NCBI GenBank assembly: GCA_035513575.1
Contig: DATKBW010000172.1
Location: 1 to 5,487 of the forward strand
DNA length: 5,487 nt
From: JAHWKI01 sp035513575
Lineage (GTDB): Bacteria > Gemmatimonadota > Gemmatimonadetes > Longimicrobiales > RSA9
Direction of reading: 5' to 3'
Shown here: one piece after another, positions 1-5,487 of the stretch
Numbering within the stretch: the first letter of the stretch is position 1
How the letters are laid out: every line of letters begins with the position of its first letter
Translations under genes and position numbers: made by a program
The notes under the pieces: generated by a model
What the model was told of the DNA's origin: nothing
What the model saw: the letters and a program-made list of their open reading frames with translations, nothing else
Databases searched by the model: none

Positions 1-1258
1 CGATGTCCTCGAGGGGATTGGCGTCGAGGAGGAGGAGGTCGGCGCGGGCGCCGGGCCGGACCACCCCGCTCCGCCCCTCCTCACCCAGGTGGCGGGCGAC
101 CTCGATGGTGCCGGTGCGGAGGGCCTCGTACGGGGTGAGGCCGGCGTCCACATAGAGACGCAGCTCCCGGTGGGCGGAGAACCCGGGGACGTTCCAGACC
201 TGTGGGGCGTCGGAGCCGAGGAGGACGGGGACCCCGCCGTCGTAGAGCGCCTTGATGAACCGGCGTCGGATCTCGGTGTAGCGGGCACGCTGGGCGGCGG
301 GCGGCGTGGCCGGGTGCCGGAGCCGGGCGTTCTTCTGGTTCCGCCACTGCTCGAGCTGGGCGGGGATCCAGTAGGCGTACTCGGGGCGCGCGGCGAGCTC
401 GTCGCCGGTGAGGTCGCTGACGTAGTTTTCCATGAGCGTCTGGGTCGGCACGACGGCGATGCCGGCCTCGCGCAGGCGGGCGACGATCCCGGGGATCCGC
501 CCCTCGTCGACGTGGGGGACCAGGTTCAGCCCGAACCAGCCGCCCTGGGCGGGGACGCCGGTGGCGCCGGGCGGGACCAGCGCCTCCATGAAGCCGTCGA
601 GGTGGTCGATCGTGTGGTAGCCGGCCGCGATGGCGCGGTCGAGGCCGACATCGGCGGGGACGTGGCCGGCGAACGGGATGCCGAGCTGGCGCGCGGTCTC
701 GGCCAGCGCGTCGAACGCGGCGCGCGACGGGCCGGGGTGGATCTTGAGCAGGTCGTAGCCCATCTCCTTCTGCTCGCGCACGCGGCGCCGGGCCTCGGCG
801 GGCGAGAAGTCCCCGCCGCCGAAGGACGGCCCGGACGTGATGAGCCGCGGGCCGAGGACCAGGCCGCGGGCGAGGCTGTCGCGCAGGACGAGGTGGGCGG
901 GGCGGCCGAGCATGCCGCGGGCGGTGGTCACGCCGTTCAGCGCGTACAGCGCGAGGATCCGCGGATTGTCCTGCGGCGACTGCACGTGGGCGTGCATCTC
1001 CGCCAGGCCGGGGATCAGGAACTTCCCCGCACCGTCGACGACGATGGCGCCCGCCGGCACGCTCGCGGCCGTCCCCACGGACTCGATCCGGCCGTCGCGG
1101 ATGACCACCGTCCGGTCCGGCAGCACCTCCGGGCGGTCCATCGGGATGACGTTGACGTTGCGGATGACGAGGGGCGGGGGCTGCTGGGCCACCAGCGGGG
1201 CGTGGGTCGCGGCGAGGAGGAGGGTCGCGATCAGCGGGTACGCGGCGTGCCTGTGCAT
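1..1258 (-). CDS. Exported metal-dependent amidohydrolase (imidazolonepropionase/prolidase-like), 3' end cut by window
   Basis: The reading frame is open from an ATG at 1258 to the window edge: 419 complete codons and no stop. Residues 1-24 look like a Sec signal peptide (a short His/Arg start, a hydrophobic stretch PLIATLLLAA, and probable cleavage near LVA|QQ), so the enzyme probably acts in the periplasm or outside the cell. The full amidohydrolase metal site is visible: HxH in EMHAHV (H89, H91), K172 in LLKIHPG (the expected carbamylated lysine), H199 in FAGHVP, H219 in TIDHLDG and D350 in LLGSDAP. This set is typical of binuclear-zinc members of COG1228, which include imidazolonepropionase-like enzymes and Xaa-Arg or Xaa-Pro dipeptidases. 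The substrate cannot be told from sequence; hydrolysis of a small amide or peptide is inferred. The frame ends at LLLLDANPLEDI, the usual strand close to the C-terminus, so only about 30-60 residues should be missing. The gene is divergent from the Asp-box gene, with 80 bp between them. Confidence 0.93.
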   Translation of the reverse strand, partial: MHRHAAYPLIATLLLAATHAPLVAQQPPPLVIRNVNVIPMDRPEVLPDRTVVIRDGRIESVGTAASVPAGAIVVDGAGKFLIPGLAEMHAHVQSPQDNPRILALYALNGVTTARGMLGRPAHLVLRDSLARGLVLGPRLITSGPSFGGGDFSPAEARRRVREQKEMGYDLLKIHPGPSRAAFDALAETARQLGIPFAGHVPADVGLDRAIAAGYHTIDHLDGFMEALVPPGATGVPAQGGWFGLNLVPHVDEGRIPGIVARLREAGIAVVPTQTLMENYVSDLTGDELAARPEYAYWIPAQLEQWRNQKNARLRHPATPPAAQRARYTEIRRRFIKALYDGGVPVLLGSDAPQVWNVPGFSAHRELRLYVDAGLTPYEALRTGTIEVARHLGEEGRSGVVRPGARADLLLLDANPLEDI

Positions 1259-1262
1259 GGGG

Positions 1263-1267
1263 CCTCC
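1263..1267 (-). promoter_or_regulatory. Ribosome binding site of the amidohydrolase gene
   Basis: Read on the minus strand this is GGAGG, followed by CCCC and then the ATG at 1258. The spacing of 4 bases is short, but the match to Shine-Dalgarno is full. It supports the chosen start, as does the signal peptide that begins there. Confidence 0.6.
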
Positions 1268-1283
1268 GGGGTAGCGAAAGGGT

Positions 1284-1296
1284 CTACAGGATGTAG
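1284..1296. promoter_or_regulatory. Small inverted repeat, possible operator
   Basis: The sequence is CTACA-GGA-TGTAG: perfect 5-bp arms around a 3-bp spacer. It lies almost centrally between the divergent starts and overlaps the weak -10 candidate for the amidohydrolase gene. A dimeric regulator could bind here, but arms this short can arise by chance, and I recognise no known regulator motif. Confidence 0.25.
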
Positions 1297-1328
1297 GGCA
1301 TCAGCCCGACACATCGCAACACCGAGCC

Positions 1329-1336
1329 GGGAGAGG
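1329..1336 (+). promoter_or_regulatory. Ribosome binding site of the Asp-box repeat gene
   Basis: GGGAGAGG ends 2 bases before the ATG at 1339. The purine-rich GGAG core lies about 5-6 bases upstream of the start, a normal Shine-Dalgarno distance. It fixes the start of the 326-residue protein. Confidence 0.5.
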
Positions 1337-1338
1337 CC

Positions 1339-2319
1339 ATGCGCGTGCTCGTCGCCACGGAGAGCGAAGTCCTGATGGTGGATCCGGCCAGGGCGACGAC
1401 GTCGCCCGCCGACGGACCGGACGACCGCCCCACCTGCCTCGCCGCGGACCCGGCCGTCCCCGGCCGCGCGTGGTGCGGCACGCGGGCGGCGGGAGTGTTC
1501 CGGAGCGAGGACGGGGGTGGTTCGTGGCACCAGGTCGGGCTCGAGGGGCGGCTGATCATGTCGCTGGCCGCGAGCCCCGCCGAGTCGGGGCTGGTGTGGG
1601 CGGGGACGGAGCCCAGCGAGGTGTGGCGCTCAGGGGCCGGCGGCGGGCCGTGGGAACGGGCGCGGGGGATGGAGGCGTTGCCGTCGTCGTCCGAGTGGGC
1701 GTTTCCGCCCCGGCCGGAGACGCACCACGTGCGCTGGATCGCGTGCCACCCGACCGAGCCGGGACGGCTGTGGGTGGCGATCGAGGCGGGCGCCCTGGTG
1801 GCCACACCGGACGGCGGACGGACATGGCAGGACCGGGTGCCCGGCGGGCCATACGATACGCACGAGCTGGCGGTCCACCCCGCCGCGCCGGACACGCTCC
1901 GGGTCTCCGCGGGCGACGGGTACTACGAGAGCCACGACGGCGGCGCGACCTGGGACTCCCCCGACAACGGACTCGAGGTCGGCTACCTGCGCAGCGTGGC
2001 CATCGACCCGGGAGACCCGGAGACCGTGGTGGTCTCGGCCGCGGCGGGGCCCCGCACGGCGTACGTCGCCGGCCGGTCCGATGGCCGGCTGTACCGGCGG
2101 GTGGGCGGCGGCGCGTGGGAGCGGGTGCAGGACGGGTGGCCGGACCCGCCGACCACGATCGCGCCGCTGCTCAGCGCCGGCGCCGGGGCCGGTGAGCTGT
2201 GGGCCGCGGACGAGCGGGGCGTGCACCGGTCGGAGGACGGCGGCGCGAGCTGGCGGCGCGTGGCCGGATTCCCGCGCCCGCCCGACCACCTGCGGGCCCT
2301 GGTGGCGTTCCGGGGGTAG
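1339..2319 (+). CDS. Asp-box (BNR/YVTN-type) repeat beta-propeller protein, probably cytoplasmic
   Basis: The protein has 326 residues, starts at an ATG behind a Shine-Dalgarno sequence and ends with TAG. Four clear Asp-boxes (S-x-D-G-G-x-[ST]-W) are visible: SEDGGGSW (56-63), TPDGGRTW (156-163), SHDGGATW (198-205) and SEDGGASW (298-305). Two decayed copies are SGAGGGPW (98-105) and VGGGAW (255-260). The roughly 42-58 residue spacing fits a propeller of about six blades, each also carrying a strand of the type 'LAxxPxxPGxxWxGT'. There is no signal peptide or membrane segment, and the three cysteines (C33, C46, C136) show no obvious disulfide pairing, so a cytoplasmic location is inferred. Databases usually call such proteins 'BNR/WD40/YVTN repeat protein' or 'glycosyl hydrolase'. 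I see no sialidase FRIP motif or arginine triad, so enzyme activity is not supported. A binding or scaffold role is a guess. The gene runs convergently towards the haem lipoprotein gene with a 27-bp gap. Confidence 0.9.
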   Translation: MRVLVATESEVLMVDPARATTSPADGPDDRPTCLAADPAVPGRAWCGTRAAGVFRSEDGGGSWHQVGLEGRLIMSLAASPAESGLVWAGTEPSEVWRSGAGGGPWERARGMEALPSSSEWAFPPRPETHHVRWIACHPTEPGRLWVAIEAGALVATPDGGRTWQDRVPGGPYDTHELAVHPAAPDTLRVSAGDGYYESHDGGATWDSPDNGLEVGYLRSVAIDPGDPETVVVSAAAGPRTAYVAGRSDGRLYRRVGGGAWERVQDGWPDPPTTIAPLLSAGAGAGELWAADERGVHRSEDGGASWRRVAGFPRPPDHLRALVAFRG

Positions 2320-2321
2320 AG

Positions 2322-2346
2322 GCCGGCGGCTCCTGACCCGCCCGGC
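2322..2346. terminator. GC hairpin between convergent genes, possible bidirectional terminator
   Basis: GCCGGCGG (2322-2329) can pair with CCGCCCGGC (2338-2346): 8 bp with one bulged C at 2341 and an 8-base loop. It fills the gap between the TAG of the Asp-box gene and the TAA of the haem lipoprotein gene. There is no T-tract on either side, so it is not a classical intrinsic terminator. In GC-rich genomes such hairpins may still mark 3' ends. The call rests on position and pairing only. Confidence 0.4.
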
Positions 2347-4521
2347 TTACCTGGCCAGTGGGTCCGGCCGGAGCTGGAACTTCACCACCTTGCTGGTGGT
2401 GCCCCTGCCGCCCTCCATGTGGAACGGCGCGCGGGTGCTGACCGTGGCCCAGAGGCCGCGGCCCTTCCAGCCGGCGTCGGGGTCGTCGATGCGGCCGTCG
2501 ATCCACTTGGTGTAGAACCCGAGAGGGTAGGGGACGCGCAGCACGATCCACTCGCCGTCGCGCAGGACGAGCAGCCCTTCCGACTGGTTGCCGGTGTTGA
2601 TGGGCAGGTTCTCGCCGAGCCCGAGGACGCCGAACTGGTCGACCCAGGTGTAGTAGCTGGACTCGGCGCTCCCCGACCCCGCCACGCCGCCCAGCTGGGG
2701 GAGCGGCTCCGTGAAGAAGGTCCACCCCTCGGGGCAGTGCTGGCCGGTGGCGGCGGGCCCGTTGAGTGGGCCGGCGCACGCGCGGCGGTCGAAGCGGCCC
2801 ATGTGGCCGCTGGCCAGCGCGACCCACGCGACGCCGTCCCGGTCGATGTCCATCCCCCGGGGCGAGAACCCCTCGATGGGCTCGCCGTTCGCATCCAGCG
2901 GCAGCTCGTACACCTCCGCCAGGGCGGTGCGGGCCGGGTCGGACCCCGGATCGAGCCGGACGACGGCGCCGGGATAGCCGAGGGAAGAGCCCCAGACCGA
3001 GCCGTCGGGCGCGGGTGCGACGGCGTAGAACCCGGCGTTGACGCGGCGGTCGAGGGCGGGGTCGGCGGGCTGGCCGGGGTCGACGTACGCGTCGCGCCGG
3101 CCGTTGCCGTTGGTGTCGAGGATCAGCGGGGTCCACCCCTGGGCCCGCGCCTCGTCCCCGATCTGATCGAACACGCGCGTGTTCAGCCACCCCACCACCG
3201 GCCCGCCGCCGCTGGTCCAGAGGGTGTTGTCGTCGTCCTCGGCGAACATGAGGTGGTGGGTCGAGAAGCAGGTGCCGATGAGCGTGAGGCTGTCGGCCGC
3301 GGGGTCGTAGACGGCCAGGTGGCGGCCGGCGCGCTGGAGGGGGAAGCGGGCGGCCGACGGGTGGTCGGAGCCCTCGCCGCACCAGGCCGGGTTGTCGGCC
3401 GGCCGGACTCGCGAGGTGATCCAGACGCGGCCGGCGGCGTCGAACATCGGGTTGTGGGCGTTGGCGCGGCTGTCCCAGATCGGCTCCTCGCCCCAGTACG
3501 GCGATGGCGCCGGCATGGTGGGCCCCATGGCGGGCGGGGTGGCGGGGTCGCGCACGGTGAGGGGGACGCGGCTGGTGGCGTGGCGGGCCGGGTCCAGCAC
3601 GGGCATGTAGTCCGCGCTGGACTCGAGGACGCCGTAGAGCGGGCCGTGGGCGTTGACGGTGGGGTCGCGCCGGTCCGTGGAGACCAGGTCGTGGAGGTAC
3701 GCCTTCGGGTCGGCCCAGTCCCACAGCGTGATGACGACGTTCCGCTCGATGCCACGGGGCCGTGGGGGGGCGGGGGGCAGCGCGCCCGCGGCGATGCGGT
3801 CGGTCCAGTCGCCGAACATGGCCAGCGCCGCGTCCCGGCCCAGACCATCGAGGCCGCCGCTCATCCAGCCGCCCGCCTGGCCGGAGCGCACGCGCCGGTC
3901 CCACGCCGCCGCGCCCGACTCGAACGTGCCGAGGGCGGCCGGGACCTCCCGCGTGGCCCGATTGCCCAGCTGGTGGCACGCCAGGCAGTTGCCCGACTTG
4001 ATGGTCCGCAGCCACTCCGCCTGGACCTCCGCCCGCGGCGAGATCCCGTTGCCGTCCGGACCGGTGCCCGGGAACGCGCCGGCGGGCGGGACCTCGAGCA
4101 GCGAGAACCAGTACCCGGCCGGGTAGTACGCGGCCGCCGCGGCCGCATCGGGTGCCGGCACCGCCGTCAGGTCCAGCATCGCTCCCGGCCGCGCGTCCGC
4201 CCGCGGCGAGTCCACCAGCCCGTAGCCGCGGACCCAGACCCGGTAGCGGGCGTCCGGCAGGTCCGGCAGCAGGTACCGGCCGCGGTCGTCGGTGACGACG
4301 ATGCGCGCGAACCTCGTCGGCAGGTCCTCCGTTTCCGCGATGACCCAGACGCCCGCTTCCGGGCCAGCCGGGCCGGTCACGACGCCGGCGATGTCGTCGG
4401 CGTCGATCTCCCCGTCCCCGCTGTCGCCGGCCATGGCGGCGGGCCCGCAGGCCGCCAGGCCGGCGGCGAGGATCAGGGGAAGCGCAGGGAACAGGGCCGG
4501 GAACCGGGCTGGAGCGGTCAT
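2347..4521 (-). CDS. Lipoprotein with carboxypeptidase-regulatory-like domain, single c-type haem site and streptogramin-lyase-like propeller
   Basis: The product has 724 residues, from an ATG at 4521 to a TAA. Residues 1-25 form a lipoprotein signal with lipobox LAAC (C25), so it is likely anchored to a membrane outside the cytoplasm. Residues about 43-120 resemble a carboxypeptidase-regulatory-like beta-sandwich (GVVTGPAGPEAGVWV, then TDDRGRYLLPDLPDARYRVW). A haem-binding CXXCH follows (C179, C182, H183 in NCLACHQLG); M220 in GGWMSGG or M235 could be the sixth iron ligand. Residues from about 350 to the end have repeated strand motifs such as 'DAAGRVWITS', 'DGSVWGSSLG' and 'DRDGVAWVAL', typical of NHL/SMP-30/streptogramin-lyase propellers. 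EF-hand-like loops occur at 469-477 (DTNGNGRRD) and 558-563 (DIDRDG). The remaining cysteines (C381, C418, C582, C596) could form two disulfides. From memory, similar proteins with this layout occur in several bacterial phyla under the name 'carboxypeptidase regulatory-like domain-containing protein', without a known function. Electron transfer or substrate oxidation is inferred only from the haem. No good Shine-Dalgarno sequence precedes the ATG, but the lipobox requires a start near here. Confidence 0.92.
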   Translation of the reverse strand: MTAPARFPALFPALPLILAAGLAACGPAAMAGDSGDGEIDADDIAGVVTGPAGPEAGVWVIAETEDLPTRFARIVVTDDRGRYLLPDLPDARYRVWVRGYGLVDSPRADARPGAMLDLTAVPAPDAAAAAAYYPAGYWFSLLEVPPAGAFPGTGPDGNGISPRAEVQAEWLRTIKSGNCLACHQLGNRATREVPAALGTFESGAAAWDRRVRSGQAGGWMSGGLDGLGRDAALAMFGDWTDRIAAGALPPAPPRPRGIERNVVITLWDWADPKAYLHDLVSTDRRDPTVNAHGPLYGVLESSADYMPVLDPARHATSRVPLTVRDPATPPAMGPTMPAPSPYWGEEPIWDSRANAHNPMFDAAGRVWITSRVRPADNPAWCGEGSDHPSAARFPLQRAGRHLAVYDPAADSLTLIGTCFSTHHLMFAEDDDNTLWTSGGGPVVGWLNTRVFDQIGDEARAQGWTPLILDTNGNGRRDAYVDPGQPADPALDRRVNAGFYAVAPAPDGSVWGSSLGYPGAVVRLDPGSDPARTALAEVYELPLDANGEPIEGFSPRGMDIDRDGVAWVALASGHMGRFDRRACAGPLNGPAATGQHCPEGWTFFTEPLPQLGGVAGSGSAESSYYTWVDQFGVLGLGENLPINTGNQSEGLLVLRDGEWIVLRVPYPLGFYTKWIDGRIDDPDAGWKGRGLWATVSTRAPFHMEGGRGTTSKVVKFQLRPDPLAR

Positions 4522-4615
4522 GATCGCCGTGGAGAGCGGGTTGGACGCGGGGCTTCAGCGCTACGATGCGGCGGCCGGGGCGGGGCGGCAAGCGCCCGTC
4601 CGGGGACGTCCCGAC
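4522..4615 (-). other. Intergenic gap between the UPF0182 and haem lipoprotein genes
   Basis: These 94 bp lie between two co-directional genes. On the minus strand, TTGCCG (4586-4591) and CATCGT (4563-4568) are 17 bases apart and could be a weak promoter for the lipoprotein gene (4/6 and 3/6 matches). A 5-bp stem GGGCG/CGCCC (4583-4587 with 4593-4597) and a perfect 10-bp palindrome GGGACGTCCC (4603-4612) lie just downstream of the UPF0182 stop. None has a T-tract. I cannot decide between read-through and separate transcription. Confidence 0.35.
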
Positions 4616-5487
4616 TCACGGGGTGGTGTCGCCCCGCAGCTGGCCGATCTGGTCCACGGCCCGCTGGAGGCTCCGCATCGCTTCCTCGAGGGTGCGCCGC
4701 AGCGCCTCGAGCGCCTCGCCGCGGACGGGGTCCGGGCCGGGGCGCGGCTCGATGGCGGCGTCCGTCGCCGGGGCGACGGGGGGCAGCGCGCCGACGAGGG
4801 CGTCGACGGACGCGTCGAGTGTGGGGTGCATGACCACCTGGGTCGCGTCGGCGAGGATGATGCGCCGCAGCTCGGGGAAATCCAGCGTCTCGGGCTTCAG
4901 GAAGACGGGCTCGGCGTAGAGGATCGCGTCGCCGATGGGGATGACCAGGAGGATGCCGCGCATGACCTCCGATCCCACCTGGCCCCAGAGGGTGAACTGC
5001 TCGGAGATGACGGCGTCGTTGTCGATGCGCGCCTCGACCTGGCTGGGGCCGTCGACGTGGCGGCCGGACGGGAAGCGGAAGAGGACCATCTCGCCGTAGC
5101 TCTCGCCATCGCTGCGGGCGGCGATCCAGCCGACGAGGTTGTGGCGGCTGGCGGGCGTGAACGGCTGGATGACGAGGAACTCCTCGGCCTCCTCGCCGGG
5201 GAGCCGGGCGACGATGTAGTAGGGCCGGAGGGCCTGGGACCGGCCGAACGAGGTCTGCACCGGCACGGACCACTGGTCTTCCTTGTTGTAGAAGACCACG
5301 GGGTCCTGCATGTGGTACTGGAGCAGCATCTGGGTCTGGACGGTGAACTGGTCGAGGGGGACGCGCACGTGCTCGCGGAGGGAGCCGGGCATCTCCGCCG
5401 CGGGCCTGAAGAGGTCGGGGAAGATGCGCTGGTAGGCGCGGACCAGGGGGTCGTCCGGCTCGAAGACGTAAAAGTCGATGCTGCCGT
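4616..5487 (-). CDS. UPF0182 (COG1615) family membrane protein, C-terminal part only
   Basis: The frame enters from the window edge and runs 289 residues to TGA at 4616-4618. The ATG at 5392 is internal: coding continues upstream as GSIDFYVFEPDDPLVRAYQR, which is family sequence. The conserved C-terminal landmarks of UPF0182 appear in order: FYVFEPDDP, IFPDLF, QYHMQDPVVFYNKEDQW, YYIVARLPGEE, FTPASRHNLVGWIAARSD, VEARIDNDAVISEQFTLW and GILLVIPIGDAILYAEPVFL. Full members are roughly 900-1000 residues with several N-terminal membrane helices followed by a large soluble domain; this piece is the end of that soluble domain. The tail has a Pro/Ala-rich linker (roughly the residues around PPVAPATDAAIEP) and then a charged helix (EALEALRRTLEEAMRSLQRA) that may form a coiled coil. 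The family's biochemical role is unknown. The haem lipoprotein gene follows 94 bp downstream on the same strand. Confidence 0.93.
   Translation of the reverse strand, partial: GSIDFYVFEPDDPLVRAYQRIFPDLFRPAAEMPGSLREHVRVPLDQFTVQTQMLLQYHMQDPVVFYNKEDQWSVPVQTSFGRSQALRPYYIVARLPGEEAEEFLVIQPFTPASRHNLVGWIAARSDGESYGEMVLFRFPSGRHVDGPSQVEARIDNDAVISEQFTLWGQVGSEVMRGILLVIPIGDAILYAEPVFLKPETLDFPELRRIILADATQVVMHPTLDASVDALVGALPPVAPATDAAIEPRPGPDPVRGEALEALRRTLEEAMRSLQRAVDQIGQLRGDTTP

Larger units (their letters stand above)
1259..1338. promoter_or_regulatory. Divergent intergenic region, probably holding promoters for both flanking genes
   Basis: These 80 bp separate the start codons of two divergent genes, so at least the promoter elements proximal to each should lie here or just inside the opposing gene. 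For the amidohydrolase, the minus strand has TTGCGA (1314-1319) and, 18 bases on, TACATC (1290-1295). Each matches the sigma-70 consensus only partly (4/6 and 3/6), so this is a weak candidate. I see no convincing -10/-35 pair for the plus-strand gene. The palindrome at 1284-1296 sits in the middle of the region. Promoter function is inferred from gene arrangement. Confidence 0.45.

Noticed and set aside
89..1375. 428-codon open frame on the plus strand opposite the amidohydrolase
   Set aside because: Its translation is a Gly/Ala/Arg/Val-rich shadow with no domain. The opposite strand gives a complete amidohydrolase with all metal ligands.
1284..1895. 203-codon minus-strand frame opposite the Asp-box gene
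   Set aside because: It has no domain or homology-like pattern. The plus-strand frame carries repeated Asp-boxes and a ribosome binding site.
1339..2319. Sialidase or glycosidase activity for the Asp-box protein
   Set aside because: Asp-boxes are structural. I found no FRIP motif and no arginine triad, so a catalytic call is not supported.
4130..4148. GC-only run of GCGGCCGC-like sequence
   Set aside because: It encodes a run of six alanines in the lipoprotein (about residues 126-131). It is simple codon repetition and not a regulatory repeat.
2347..4521. Streptogramin (virginiamycin B) lyase resistance function
   Set aside because: Only the propeller-type repeat resembles that family. The extra haem, lipoprotein anchor and N-terminal domain argue against a drug-lyase call.
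2171..4591. 806-codon open frame on the minus strand, overlapping the lipoprotein gene in another frame
   Set aside because: The translation is Arg/Pro/Ala-rich without recognisable motifs, while the 724-residue frame has a lipobox, CXXCH and family motifs.
4603..4612. Perfect palindrome GGGACGTCCC near the UPF0182 stop codon
   Set aside because: It has no loop to form a hairpin and no T-tract. A 10-bp GC palindrome is not rare at this base composition, so it is noted only as part of the gap.
2419..4833. 804-codon open frame on the plus strand
   Set aside because: It lies antisense to the haem lipoprotein and the end of UPF0182 and crosses a gene boundary. The product is low-complexity Arg/Gly/Ala/Val sequence, an effect of GC-rich third codon positions.
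4518..5273. 251-codon minus-strand frame within the UPF0182 region
   Set aside because: It is a Pro/Arg-rich shadow of the UPF0182 frame, whose conserved motifs are unmistakable.

Overview
The window is very GC-rich bacterial chromosomal DNA, densely coding and with short intergenic gaps. It carries four protein genes; the two at the edges are cut by the window. The best guess at the source is a Gemmatimonadota-like or similar high-GC, soil-type bacterium. This rests on the secreted amidohydrolase with an 'AQQ'-type signal-peptide end, the UPF0182 protein, and the lipoprotein cytochrome/propeller protein. It is a family-level impression and not a placement. I see no mobile element, CRISPR array, tRNA or rRNA.

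Layout. (1) 1-1258, minus strand: an exported metal-dependent amidohydrolase of the imidazolonepropionase/prolidase-like group, missing its last few dozen residues at the window edge. (2) 1259-1338: an 80-bp divergent intergenic region with a small palindrome, CTACA-GGA-TGTAG. (3) 1339-2319, plus strand: a 326-residue protein built of Asp-box (BNR) repeats, predicted to be a cytoplasmic beta-propeller. (4) 2320-2346: a short convergent gap almost filled by a GC hairpin. (5) 2347-4521, minus strand: a 724-residue lipoprotein with an N-terminal carboxypeptidase-regulatory-like beta domain, one CXXCH haem site and a long C-terminal part that looks like a beta-propeller of the streptogramin-lyase/NHL type. 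(6) 4522-4615: a 94-bp gap. (7) 4616-5487, minus strand: the C-terminal third of a UPF0182 (COG1615) membrane protein, whose N-terminus lies beyond the window.

How the genes relate. The UPF0182 gene and the haem lipoprotein gene are co-directional and could share a transcript, but the 94-bp gap leaves room for a separate promoter. The amidohydrolase and the Asp-box protein share a divergent promoter region. No common pathway can be read from the sequence. Three of the four products are expected at or outside the cytoplasmic membrane. The most unusual item is the haem-containing lipoprotein, whose function is not established. Nothing here amounts to a clear new multi-gene system.
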